From Phycisphaera sp. (GTDB lineage: Bacteria; Planctomycetota; Phycisphaerae; Phycisphaerales; UBA1924): DNA of 64,000 nucleotides. Made by a program: the position numbers and the translations under genes. The stretch is taken from contig RHLH01000001.1 of NCBI GenBank assembly GCA_003712165.1, positions 2,701,575-2,765,574 on the forward strand. The letters run 5' to 3'. Under the pieces are notes generated by a model. That model had not been told where the DNA came from. It worked only from the letters and a program-made list of their open reading frames with translations, and ran no database searches. Positions 16,355 to 24,822 of this stretch are shown here, piece by piece (position 1 is the stretch's first letter; each line of letters starts with the position of its first letter).

Positions 16355-18325
16355 CTAGACGCTCGGCATATACCGATCGACCCAGTCGTCCTGACGCATC
16401 ACCTGCGTCCGGCCCCGCCTGTCCCTCGCCTCGCTTCGCGACTGCGCCATCTTGAACACGCGCTCGGAGATCCGAGAACCCGTGAGCTCGTCGTAGTTCG
16501 CCCTGCTGGCAACAATCTCACCGAGATTCGGCGCGTACTTCGTCACGAGCTCGTCTTCCAGACTCGCAAAGATCTGCGCACCGCCCGGGTCGCCCTGCCT
16601 GCCGGCGCGTCCGATGAACTGCCGGTCTACCCGGCGCGCTCCGTGGATCTCTGTCAGCACCACGAACAACCCGCCCAGCCTGCGCGACTCAGGCGTGAGC
16701 TTGATGTCCGTGCCCCGGCCAGCCATGTTCGTCGCGACCGTGATCGCGCCCACATGCCCGGCTTGTGCAATCAGCTCCGCCTCTTCCTCGTGATGGTGCG
16801 CGTTGAGCACCGAGTGCTTGAGCCCAAGCACCTCGAGCCGCTCGCTGAGCAGCTGCGATGCCTCGACGCTGCGTGTCCCGACGAGCACGGGCCTACCTGA
16901 CTCGTGCTCGCTGCGGATGCGCTCGACGATCGCCGCCCACTTCGCATCGGCGCCGCGGAAGTAGCGCGTAGACTCCTGTTCGCGGATGACGGGTTTGTTC
17001 GTCGGGATGACCGTCACTGGCCTGCCGTACACGCGTTCCATCTCGCCAGCCGAGTCCGCAGCGGTTCCCGTCATGCCGCAGAGGAACTTGTAGCTGCGGA
17101 AGAACCGCTGGAAGCTGAGCCTCGCCAGCGTCTCTCGATCCGCGGTGACCTCGAGATCTTCCTTGGCCTCAACCGATTGGTGCAGCCCGTGCTCCCACGA
17201 ACGGTCGGGCAGGAAACGTCCCGTGTACTCATCAACGATCACAACGCGGCCGTCCACGATCTCGTACTGCTGGCCGCGGATGTAGCAGCACTGCGCCACG
17301 AGCGCCTGCCGCACGAGCTCCTCGCCTCTGCGCGCCGTGGCCCACTGCTCGTCGTCCTCTGCTGCCATCGAGGCGAGCACAGCACGCCCGGCGGTAGTCA
17401 ACTTCACCCTCTTCCGCATCGCATCGACGGTGTAATGCTTCTCGGGATCCAGCTCGCGAGACACATCTCGCGCTTTCATATACGCGTGGGACATCTCGTC
17501 CTCACGGCGCGACCTGGCGATGATCAGAGGTGTGACGCCCTCGTCAATCAGAACCGCGTCCGCCTCGTCAACAAGGCACGCCTGCAGACCCGGCACCAGG
17601 GGCCCGCTCGATCCGAGCTTCTGCCAACCCGACCACGCAGACTCGATCCGACCGAGACTGATCTGATCACGCAGGTAGTCCGCGGTGATCTGCTTGGGCG
17701 TGCCGTGCACGATCGATCGCGAGTAGATATCGGCGCGCTGCTGAGGCGAGAGATCCTGCGTGATCGCCCCGCTCGTCAGGCCGCACCGCCTGTAAATCCG
17801 CGATCGGCTCTGCTCGTCGCGCTCGGCGAGGTAATCGTTCACCGTGAAGACGTGCACATGCCTGTGGCGCCACGCAAGAAGCGGCGCTGCCAGCGATCCG
17901 GTCAGCGTTTTGCCCTCACCGGTCACCATCTCTGCGATCCTGCCGTGCACGAGCGCGAGCGCCCCCGCGAGCTGGACGACGTACGCCTCCTCACCCGTCG
18001 CTCGGCTCGCGACCTCGCGCACAACCGCCAGCGCCCGCAGCACCTGCCCATGACTCGCTCGTCCACGGACAAACGCGCCGCGCAGTTCATCGATCTGCGC
18101 ATCGAGCGCGGTCTCGGGGAGGCTCCGGATCTCGGGCGCAAGCAGATCGACCGCCTCGGCCCACTGCATGAGCACCGCAAGCCGCGACCGGCGCTGGCGC
18201 AGCTTCAGTGCGCCCCAGGCGACGAGTTGATCGGCGCCCTTGAGCGTCTGCACGCTGCGCTTGCGTGCGCGCACCGCCTCGAACAGCGCGTGGTACCTGT
18301 TCAGGCTCGCGTCGGCAGCGGTCAC
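16355..18325 (-). CDS. SecA-like ATPase lacking the C-terminal translocation domains
   Basis: 656 residues against about 850-900 for housekeeping SecA. Motor motifs are intact: Walker A TGEGKT (135-140), Walker B DEAD (253-256), TVNDYLAERD, GMTGTA (418-422), NMAGRGTD (533-540) and GRAGRQGD (572-579). The preprotein cross-linking domain is recognisable (VDEYTGRFLPDRSWEHGLHQ). The protein stops just after the first scaffold helix (AQSRSEARDRRGR), so the helical wing, two-helix finger and zinc tail are missing. The usual IDEARTP appears as IDEGVTP. Its ATG overlaps the stop of the M50-HlyD gene (ATGA), so it is the last gene of the cassette. It is probably a paralogue serving that cassette rather than the general Sec ATPase. 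Confidence 0.88.
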   Translation of the reverse strand: MTAADASLNRYHALFEAVRARKRSVQTLKGADQLVAWGALKLRQRRSRLAVLMQWAEAVDLLAPEIRSLPETALDAQIDELRGAFVRGRASHGQVLRALAVVREVASRATGEEAYVVQLAGALALVHGRIAEMVTGEGKTLTGSLAAPLLAWRHRHVHVFTVNDYLAERDEQSRSRIYRRCGLTSGAITQDLSPQQRADIYSRSIVHGTPKQITADYLRDQISLGRIESAWSGWQKLGSSGPLVPGLQACLVDEADAVLIDEGVTPLIIARSRREDEMSHAYMKARDVSRELDPEKHYTVDAMRKRVKLTTAGRAVLASMAAEDDEQWATARRGEELVRQALVAQCCYIRGQQYEIVDGRVVIVDEYTGRFLPDRSWEHGLHQSVEAKEDLEVTADRETLARLSFQRFFRSYKFLCGMTGTAADSAGEMERVYGRPVTVIPTNKPVIREQESTRYFRGADAKWAAIVERIRSEHESGRPVLVGTRSVEASQLLSERLEVLGLKHSVLNAHHHEEEAELIAQAGHVGAITVATNMAGRGTDIKLTPESRRLGGLFVVLTEIHGARRVDRQFIGRAGRQGDPGGAQIFASLEDELVTKYAPNLGEIVASRANYDELTGSRISERVFKMAQSRSEARDRRGRTQVMRQDDWVDRYMPSV

Positions 18326-20481
18326 AGCTGCACCCGGCCCTGGATCAGCTTGTGCAGGCGATCAACCCACTGCACCGCAAGGGGCTTGGCGCTCAGGCGG
18401 AACCTGAGATGCACCCGCTCGCCCGGCACGCCCGCCCAGTCTTCGTTCTCACCGGGCTCGACGTACACGATGAACTGCGCCGTCTCGGTCCTCAGCCCCG
18501 TCTGATCGTCGCGCGCTGTCTTGATCGTCCCGCCGCCCGCGAACCCGAGACTCGCGTGAGGCAGATAGACCTGACCCGCGTCGATCGCGCGGATGCTCTC
18601 GCCCCTGACAACGACACCCGGCATCGAAACAGGCCTGATCGCAACGCGTGGTTTCTCGACCTCATCGAACAGCCACGCCGCTTCGGTCTGGGTCATCGAA
18701 GCCGCGACGCGCACGTTCTCCGTGTCGACGACCTCGCCCAGCGCCTCGCCGGCGCTGGCCATCTGCCCGATCATGTCGTGGGGGTCGTTCCCGACGTAGC
18801 GCCCCGCGTGCGGCGCACGGATCACGAGCCGATCTGCGCGCTCGAGCATGAAGTTGAGAGCCGATGTCGCAGCCGCGACGCGCTCACGCGCAACCGGCAC
18901 CGCCGAAGGGCTGCGCGCCGTCGCCTCGCGCTCGATGCTCTCGTACTCGGCGAGCATCGCCCGCGAGATCTCGATCTGCGACTCGAGTTGCGGGCTCTCG
19001 AGCACCGCGATGACCTGCCCCGCCTCAAGGAAATCCCCGGGCCTCGCGTACGCGTCGAGCACAAAGCCCGTCTCACCGATGTACACGCCGGTCCGCTCGA
19101 GGCTCTCGACAACGCCCACGCCCCGTCGAACATCTGGCATCGGGATCAGCCCGATCAGCGCCGCCCCCAGGGCGATAAGCCCGAGCGTGACCCCGATGGC
19201 TCTGGGCCTCTGGTCCGCGAGCTTCGGGCCCGAACTCAGCCATTTGACGAGCTTCCCGACCGGCATGATGAACCACGCCGCCGCGGTCCACAGTGCGAGG
19301 ATGAGCCCGATCGCGAAAAGCTTGCCCATGACGTAGAGCGTGATCGTGATGAACAGGAAGATGCGGTACGCCAGCGCCGAGATGCCGTAGACAGTCAGGA
19401 TCCCCGCCTCGCCAGGCTTCGTCGTGGGGGGCGACACGTCCTCGAGCCTGTACACGTATTTCTGCATATAGAACTGCAGCTGCTTGAACGACTGCTGCAT
19501 CATGTTCGGGATCTCGAGCAGATCCGAGAGGATGTAGTACCCGTCGAAACGCATCAGCGGGTTCGCGTTGAAGAGCACCGTCGAAAGACCGGCGGTCAGC
19601 ATCGCGTTATACGCGAGCTGGTGCACGAGCGAGCCCTCGGGCGTGGCGAGCCAAACGTGCGCCATGATCGCAGCGAGGAAAAGCTCGAAGATCATCCCGC
19701 CCGCGCCGACCGCGATCCGGTGCCACCGGCTCGCAAACCCCCAGCACGCCGACGCATCAACGTAGGGCGAAGGCACCAGCACGAGCAGCAGCGCGCCGAA
19801 TTCGGGGACCTGCCCGCCGAAGCGTTTGCAGATCACGCCGTGACCCATCTCATGGAACGCCTTGGCAACGACGTACACAACGATCAGCCAGCCCCAGTTC
19901 GACGGCGCGATCGCGTCCTTGAACCCGCTGGCAAGCGCTTCGCTGTGCGAGCCGAGCCTCGTGAGCGTAAACAGCACAAACACGAGCCACGCGAGAAAGC
20001 CCCACCTGTTGATGATCGGCCTAAGCGTCGGCTCGATGGCCGAGATGATCCCGTCCGGGTTAAAGAGCTTAATTCGGAAATACATGATGCCAAGAGCCTG
20101 GCTCTTGACCTTCTGCGCCAGCCGATCGCGCTGCCGGCGGAGCAGTTGCTCGGTCTCGGGCGTCGCCTCGATCGAGAGCAGGTTCGCGTTGTAGAGGTTC
20201 GAGATGAGCTGGATGACCTCGGGCTGGGTCGGGGCCATGTCGCCGTGCCGATCGAGCACGATGTTCCACGCCTGCTCTACCGTCCGCACACCATCGAGCA
20301 GCCCGACGAGCTCGTGAGAGACAGCGTTCAGTCTGTAGAACTTATTCGACGCAGGGTCGTGAACGACGTGCCAGCGCCTCCCGCGGTACCGCTGGCGTGT
20401 GATCTGCACGTGAGGGCGCAGCCTGGGCTTCGTCGGCGCAACGCGGTGCCAGTGCGGGCTGAATGTCGAACGCTCGGCCAC
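18322..20481 (-). CDS. PqqD-like / M50 site-2 protease / HlyD fusion membrane protein
   Basis: 719 residues with three parts. Residues ~25-105 resemble a PqqD peptide-binding domain (HVVHDPASNKFYRLNAVSHE, then LISNLYNANLL). Residues ~160-450 are a multi-helix site-2 protease core with the zinc motif HEMGH (210-214) and FNANPLMRFDG (304-314). Residues ~455-719 form a periplasmic-adaptor barrel-sandwich/coiled-coil unit of the HlyD type. Both protease motifs are intact, so peptidase activity is possible. The start is GTG 20481, 8 bases after the upstream stop; the stop overlaps the SecA-like start. Combined with a second HlyD protein and a SecA-like motor it suggests peptide or protein export coupled to proteolysis. 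Confidence 0.87.
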   Translation of the reverse strand: MAERSTFSPHWHRVAPTKPRLRPHVQITRQRYRGRRWHVVHDPASNKFYRLNAVSHELVGLLDGVRTVEQAWNIVLDRHGDMAPTQPEVIQLISNLYNANLLSIEATPETEQLLRRQRDRLAQKVKSQALGIMYFRIKLFNPDGIISAIEPTLRPIINRWGFLAWLVFVLFTLTRLGSHSEALASGFKDAIAPSNWGWLIVVYVVAKAFHEMGHGVICKRFGGQVPEFGALLLVLVPSPYVDASACWGFASRWHRIAVGAGGMIFELFLAAIMAHVWLATPEGSLVHQLAYNAMLTAGLSTVLFNANPLMRFDGYYILSDLLEIPNMMQQSFKQLQFYMQKYVYRLEDVSPPTTKPGEAGILTVYGISALAYRIFLFITITLYVMGKLFAIGLILALWTAAAWFIMPVGKLVKWLSSGPKLADQRPRAIGVTLGLIALGAALIGLIPMPDVRRGVGVVESLERTGVYIGETGFVLDAYARPGDFLEAGQVIAVLESPQLESQIEISRAMLAEYESIEREATARSPSAVPVARERVAAATSALNFMLERADRLVIRAPHAGRYVGNDPHDMIGQMASAGEALGEVVDTENVRVAASMTQTEAAWLFDEVEKPRVAIRPVSMPGVVVRGESIRAIDAGQVYLPHASLGFAGGGTIKTARDDQTGLRTETAQFIVYVEPGENEDWAGVPGERVHLRFRLSAKPLAVQWVDRLHKLIQGRVQL

Positions 20482-20489
20482 TTGCTAGC

Positions 20490-22499
20490 TCACCACCACA
20501 ACCAGAGACGCAGCTTGTCCACGATCCGGCGCGACCCGACCCAGAGCAGCGTGCGATCGCCCACCTCGAGCTTGGCAAGCCCTTCCATCCCGGGCCTCAT
20601 CCAGCCCGCGGACTCATCCAGCTTCGCGTACACCAGGAACGAGTTCTTGCCTTCCTGCGCCTGCGCCATCGGCACGACGCGCTCGACCGTGAGCGGGAAC
20701 CGTCTGTCCGGGTACGCCTTCGTGGCGACGCTGCCCGACATGCCGTCTTCCTCGAGTGCGCGGAGAACAAGCCCGATGTCGGAGTCCTGCACTTCCGCGA
20801 TCAGCCTCATGTCCTCAAGCGGCGCGATCTCAAAGAGCGGATCACCGAGCTTAAGCCTTGCGCCAACACGCTCGGTCAGATCGCCCGCGATGATCGTGCC
20901 GCTGATCGGTGCGCGGATCTCCGCGCTCGCGATCCGCTGCCTGAGCAGATCAAGCCTCGCCTGCGACTGACGCGCCTTCGCCTCGGCCTGCTGCTGATCC
21001 GCGCCCTGGCCCTGGCGCATCGCGTCCGCGGCCTGAGCCTCCGCCTGCGACAGCTGCTGCTCCGCCTCGATCGCGCTCAACTCCAGCTCGCTCGTATCCA
21101 GCTTCACAAGAAGCTGACCCGCCTCGACGCGTTTGCCCGCCTCGGCCTGCGGCGTCACCTCGCTCACAATCCCCTCAAAGGGAACAGCAAGCACACGGCG
21201 CTCGACAGGCCTCAACTGCACCGTTGCCTCGACGCGGTACGGCACGGACACAAACGTCACCACAAGCGCGACGATCATCACCGCTATGCCCGCGAGCTTC
21301 CAGAGCGTGTGCTTCGGGCCCACCGCCCACGCGCCGGCCTTGCGGACCTCGTCCTTCAGCCTCGCGGGGATTGGCCTGTCGTCGCTCTTACGAAGACGCA
21401 GTACCGGCGCAACCAGGTCCATCGTCGCCTGCAACAGCTCAACCGTGCGAACATCAATCGACTGCCCCACCTGCGCCGACTCGATCGTGATGACACCGAG
21501 CGCATCGTCGCCGTCGCGGAGCGGGAGCGATGTGACCTTCAGGTTCGCGTCGCTCGATGCGAGCTCACGGTGCGCGTGGGTGATCGTCTGCGAGAGCGCC
21601 GGGTCGCTCTGCTCGCCGGCTTCGGGCACCGGGAACACAACGGGCTGATCCTGATCGAGACACTCGTCCATCGCGGAGGCGAGCTTGCGGACCATAGCCA
21701 TCCGCTTGTCCACGTGCTCCGTGTCGCTGAGCGCCACGACCTTCACGGGTGTGGAATCCCGCTCGATGATGAGGTCATCCGAGTTCTGCGCAGCGCCCGC
21801 GATGCCGTCACGCCAGCCGAGCGCCACACGGTCGGCCTTGAGATGCCTGCACAAGTCGTTGACGAGCTGCATCGCCGAGCCCTTGAAACCCGTTGCGCTG
21901 TTGATCGACGCGATGAGTCTTGTGGCAAGCTCGAGCGCTGCCCCAGCAGAGCGCAGCCTCGAAAGCTGGCTCCGCGTACTCGCCAGGTGCGCGTATCCCG
22001 CCAACAGCTCGCACAACGCGATCGTCGATTGCATCGCGCCCTTCGATCGCTGATCGAGCAGCAGCACAACCACGAAAGCAGGCTTCGGGTCCGCATCCCC
22101 CGAGGGCACACTCCCGACGGGCAGCGCCAGCGCATACCCGTTGGCGTGCGTGTCGTCGTACAGCCCGTCGTCGGAGCCGAGACCGAAGACCTGCGTGTTC
22201 GATGTGTCGAACGCGCTCGCGGCGCTGGCTCGCATCACGCCAGGCTCACCCAGCGAGTCGTTCGCGCTCTCGCCCTCGGCAGGGCTGTGGGGCCAGATGA
22301 GGGTCGCGGTCGGCTGGTTTGGTTCGCCCGACTGCCCCGCGCCACCCTGCACGAAGATCGCAGCCTGGCGCGCACCGGCGACCTGGCCCATCGCGGCGAG
22401 CAAGTGATTCGGGAACGCCCGCTCGTCGCCCGCGGCCTGTGTCAGGTCGGCAACGATCCGGCGCCACCCAGGCGCGTTGAGTTTCGAAAGATCTATCAC
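20490..22499 (-). CDS. GAF-GAF-HlyD membrane fusion protein
   Basis: About 669 residues from GTG 22499; the frame upstream of this GTG only shadows the neighbouring gene. Residues ~30-170 and ~190-365 look like two GAF-type sensor domains (the second with VKADRVALGW-like and DALGVITIES strands). A single membrane helix follows (residues 401-420, KLAGIAVMIVALVVTFVSVP). The rest is an adaptor: barrel-sandwich half (VPFEGIVSEVTPQAEAGKRV), a coiled coil of alternating Q/A/E, then the second half (IRAPISGTIIAG). The topology puts the GAF domains in the cytoplasm and the adaptor outside, so ligand sensing could gate export. A weak purine stretch precedes the GTG. Confidence 0.82.
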   Translation of the reverse strand: MIDLSKLNAPGWRRIVADLTQAAGDERAFPNHLLAAMGQVAGARQAAIFVQGGAGQSGEPNQPTATLIWPHSPAEGESANDSLGEPGVMRASAASAFDTSNTQVFGLGSDDGLYDDTHANGYALALPVGSVPSGDADPKPAFVVVLLLDQRSKGAMQSTIALCELLAGYAHLASTRSQLSRLRSAGAALELATRLIASINSATGFKGSAMQLVNDLCRHLKADRVALGWRDGIAGAAQNSDDLIIERDSTPVKVVALSDTEHVDKRMAMVRKLASAMDECLDQDQPVVFPVPEAGEQSDPALSQTITHAHRELASSDANLKVTSLPLRDGDDALGVITIESAQVGQSIDVRTVELLQATMDLVAPVLRLRKSDDRPIPARLKDEVRKAGAWAVGPKHTLWKLAGIAVMIVALVVTFVSVPYRVEATVQLRPVERRVLAVPFEGIVSEVTPQAEAGKRVEAGQLLVKLDTSELELSAIEAEQQLSQAEAQAADAMRQGQGADQQQAEAKARQSQARLDLLRQRIASAEIRAPISGTIIAGDLTERVGARLKLGDPLFEIAPLEDMRLIAEVQDSDIGLVLRALEEDGMSGSVATKAYPDRRFPLTVERVVPMAQAQEGKNSFLVYAKLDESAGWMRPGMEGLAKLEVGDRTLLWVGSRRIVDKLRLWLWW

Positions 22500-22539
22500 G
22501 TCGGCTCTGTCTCGCTGATGCGCCAGCCGACGCCCACCG

Positions 22540-23427
22540 TCAGCCGCCAGCGCTCGTTTCGTCCCCGCTTGCGTCCGCGGCGAGCTCCGCCCACGCGCCG
22601 TCCGGCTCACTGAACCGAACAAATGCCGTCAGACCCGCTGGCAACGCCCTCGGATTCGACGCCTCGACCCGGACACGCCTGGCCCCGGTCACGGAATCAG
22701 CCACCGGGCTGATACCCACAATCGTAGCGTCCAGCAAACGCACGTCATCACCAATCCGCACCAGACACCACGCTGGATCCCCGTCTTCGAGCCCCATGGT
22801 TGCTTCTGTCGGTGTCGCGACATCGATCCAGAGCGGATCTACTGACACAACCCGAACAACCGGATCGGATTCCCGAACCGAATCGCCGATCGCGACAAGC
22901 ACCGACTCCACAATGCCATCGAACGGCGCCGAAACCGTGTGCTTGTCGAGCCTCGCCTGGAGCTGCTCAAGTGAAACCTGCTGCTCTTGAAGCCGCTGCT
23001 GGCTCGCATCGAGCCTGAGCTTTGCCGTGTCCGCCGCGAGTTGTGAGCGCTGGAGTTCGAATGTGGAGCCCCCGCCGCCCTCGGTCGCCAGCTGTGTGGC
23101 TTCCAGCTCCAGTTCCGCGAGTTCCAGCGCCTTGCGCTCGGCCTCGACATCGAGCGTGCTCTCGGCGCGGATCGTCTGGAGCACAACCGCTGCCCTCGCC
23201 TCCCGGTCGTCGGCGCGAACCAGCGGCTGACCCGCCTCGACCGCCTCGCCGTCGAGGACCATTCGTTCCATGACCGAGGTCGGGAAGCTAAAGCCCATCA
23301 CCGCGTCCTGGCTGGGTCTGGTCACGGCCTTGATGCCGAACGCCTCTGCCGGGGGCAGATTCCCGTTGGACATGGGCTGGGCGTGAGCGCCGAACGCAAC
23401 AAGAAAGGCAACCGCGAGTCGCTTCAT
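22540..23427 (-). CDS. Periplasmic adaptor (HlyD/RND membrane-fusion) protein
   Basis: 295 residues. The start is ATG 23427, giving a signal peptide (MKRLAVAFLVAFGAHAQ) with GGGAG 7 bases upstream. Then come a barrel-sandwich half (MVLDGEAVEAGQPLVRADDR), a long coiled-coil hairpin (residues ~80-150, rich in Leu, Gln, Glu), the second half (VSAPFDGIVESVLVAIGDSV) and a beta-barrel domain. There is no lipobox, so it is probably soluble in the periplasm. It is the first gene of the cassette, 40 bases ahead of the GAF-HlyD gene. Adaptors of this kind connect inner-membrane pumps to outer-membrane exits; no outer-membrane channel gene lies in the window. Confidence 0.88.
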   Translation of the reverse strand: MKRLAVAFLVAFGAHAQPMSNGNLPPAEAFGIKAVTRPSQDAVMGFSFPTSVMERMVLDGEAVEAGQPLVRADDREARAAVVLQTIRAESTLDVEAERKALELAELELEATQLATEGGGGSTFELQRSQLAADTAKLRLDASQQRLQEQQVSLEQLQARLDKHTVSAPFDGIVESVLVAIGDSVRESDPVVRVVSVDPLWIDVATPTEATMGLEDGDPAWCLVRIGDDVRLLDATIVGISPVADSVTGARRVRVEASNPRALPAGLTAFVRFSEPDGAWAELAADASGDETSAGG

Positions 23428-23549
23428 CGGGAATCTCCCAGTTCCAAGGGCGTCACGATCCGTATGTGACTTTCCGAGCCTATCCATCGACAGGCCCCGC
23501 CGCTTCCCTAGCATTTGTATACACCCGAAGGGAAACGGAAGGAACCAGC
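23428..23549. promoter_or_regulatory. Divergent promoter region between the export cassette and the aminotransferase
   Basis: 122 bases separate two outward-reading genes. On the + strand an extended -10-like TGTATACA lies at 23517-23524 (core TATACA 23518-23523), followed by AAGGAAC before the ATG at 23550. On the - strand TACGGAT near 23448-23456 is a weaker -10 candidate for the adaptor gene. No confident -35 elements and no operator palindrome were seen. Confidence 0.4.
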
Positions 23550-24713
23550 ATGCCCCAGACTTCAACCGCAGACACCCTCGCACTCAACGGCGGCTCCCCC
23601 GTCGCCTCGCCCTCCATCCCCTTCATGGCCCCCAAGCTGCACCCGCAGGACATCGAAGCGGCAACCCAGGTCCTCCACTCGGGCATGCTCCGGGCCCACA
23701 CCAACTGCGCCGAACTCGAGAAGCAGTTCGCCGACAAGTCCGGTGCGAAGATCGGTCTCACATGCGCCAACGGCACGTGCGCCCTCCAGCTCGCCTACGG
23801 CGCTCTGCTCGAGCGGGGCGACGAGGTCATCGTCCCAGCGTGGACGTACATCGCAACCGCCTCGATGCTCGCGGCGCAAGGCTGCAAGCTCGTCTTCTGC
23901 GATTCCCTCGAGGACACCATGCAGGTCGACCCCGCCGACGTCGAGAAGCGAATCACGCCCAACACCAAGGCGATCGCGGTCACGCACCTCTACGGCATGC
24001 CCGTCGACATCGACGCGATACAGGCGATCGCCGAGAAGCACAACCTCAAGGTCATCTACGACTCGGCGCAGTCGCACCTTGCCACGTACAACGGCAAGGG
24101 CATCGGCGCGTTCGGTGATGCGTGCACGTACTCCTTCTACGCCACCAAAAACCTCGGCACAGGCGAGGGCGGCCTCGTCACCACCAACGACGACAACACC
24201 GCACGCGACATGGGCCTGCTCCGCTCGCACGGCGAGACCGAGAAGTACCTCCACGAGAGCATCGGGTTCAACTACCGCATGAACGACATCACCGGCGCGA
24301 TCGGCCTCTCGAGGTTCCAGCGCCTCGAAGACGAGACCAACAAGCGCCGCGCGGTCGCCGACAAATACGACGAACTCTTCGCGGGTGTCGACGCCGTCGA
24401 GACCCCGACCCGCACCAAGGGCGGCGACTCGGCCTGGCACCTCTACAGCCTCAAGCTCAACCTCGACAAGGTCACCTGCTCGCGGGACGAGTTCATCAAG
24501 GCGCTCGTCGCCGAGGGGGTACCCAGCGCCGTGCACTACCCCAAGAGCCTGACCGACCAGCCCGCGTTCGCCGACCACGTCACAGACCACCCGCCCGTGG
24601 CGCGCAAGCTCGCGACCCGTGTCTTTAGCATCCCGATGCACCACGAGCTGACGGACGAGCAGATCAAGCAGGTTGTGGATGCGGTGTCGAAGGTCGCCGA
24701 GGCACACACCTGA
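23550..24713 (+). CDS. DegT/DnrJ/EryC1-family aminotransferase
   Basis: 387 residues from ATG 23550 (AAGGA 8 bases upstream). It is a PLP-dependent sugar aminotransferase of the DegT/ArnB type. The N-terminal PLP-phosphate contact is in CANGTCALQLAY, followed by EVIVPAWTYIATA. The cofactor aspartate region is VIYDSAQSHLATY and the Schiff-base lysine lies in YSFYATKNLGTGEGG. The C-terminal FNYRMNDITGAIGL is also typical. Family members transfer an amino group to a keto-sugar nucleotide for surface glycans or nucleotide-sugar antibiotics. No partner sugar-modifying genes are adjacent except a manA-like isomerase 1.2 kb away, so the substrate is unclear. Confidence 0.93.
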   Translation: MPQTSTADTLALNGGSPVASPSIPFMAPKLHPQDIEAATQVLHSGMLRAHTNCAELEKQFADKSGAKIGLTCANGTCALQLAYGALLERGDEVIVPAWTYIATASMLAAQGCKLVFCDSLEDTMQVDPADVEKRITPNTKAIAVTHLYGMPVDIDAIQAIAEKHNLKVIYDSAQSHLATYNGKGIGAFGDACTYSFYATKNLGTGEGGLVTTNDDNTARDMGLLRSHGETEKYLHESIGFNYRMNDITGAIGLSRFQRLEDETNKRRAVADKYDELFAGVDAVETPTRTKGGDSAWHLYSLKLNLDKVTCSRDEFIKALVAEGVPSAVHYPKSLTDQPAFADHVTDHPPVARKLATRVFSIPMHHELTDEQIKQVVDAVSKVAEAHT

Positions 24714-24718
24714 GCTTT

Positions 24719-24767
24719 TCACAACTCTTCCAACTTATATGCAGTTGTGAATGCCTGAATATTCAGG
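24719..24767. repeat. Two palindromes between the aminotransferase and the dockerin gene
   Basis: TCACAACT at 24719-24726 pairs with AGTTGTGA at 24743-24750, an 8-bp stem with a 16-base loop just after the aminotransferase stop. No T-tract follows, so it is at best a weak terminator. At 24754-24767 sits CCTGAATATTCAGG, a perfect 14-base palindrome in the leader region of the next gene. It has the shape of a dimeric repressor site. Confidence 0.5.
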
Positions 24768-24822
24768 TATCCTATCTCATTGAGGGATTGGCGTTTGGCC
24801 GCTTTTAGAGGAGAACCCTTCC

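Noticed and set aside
18265..20970. Very long open frame on the + strand opposite the SecA-like and M50-HlyD genes
   Set aside because: Antisense shadow: Arg/His/Asp-rich with no domains, while the minus-strand proteins carry clear motifs.
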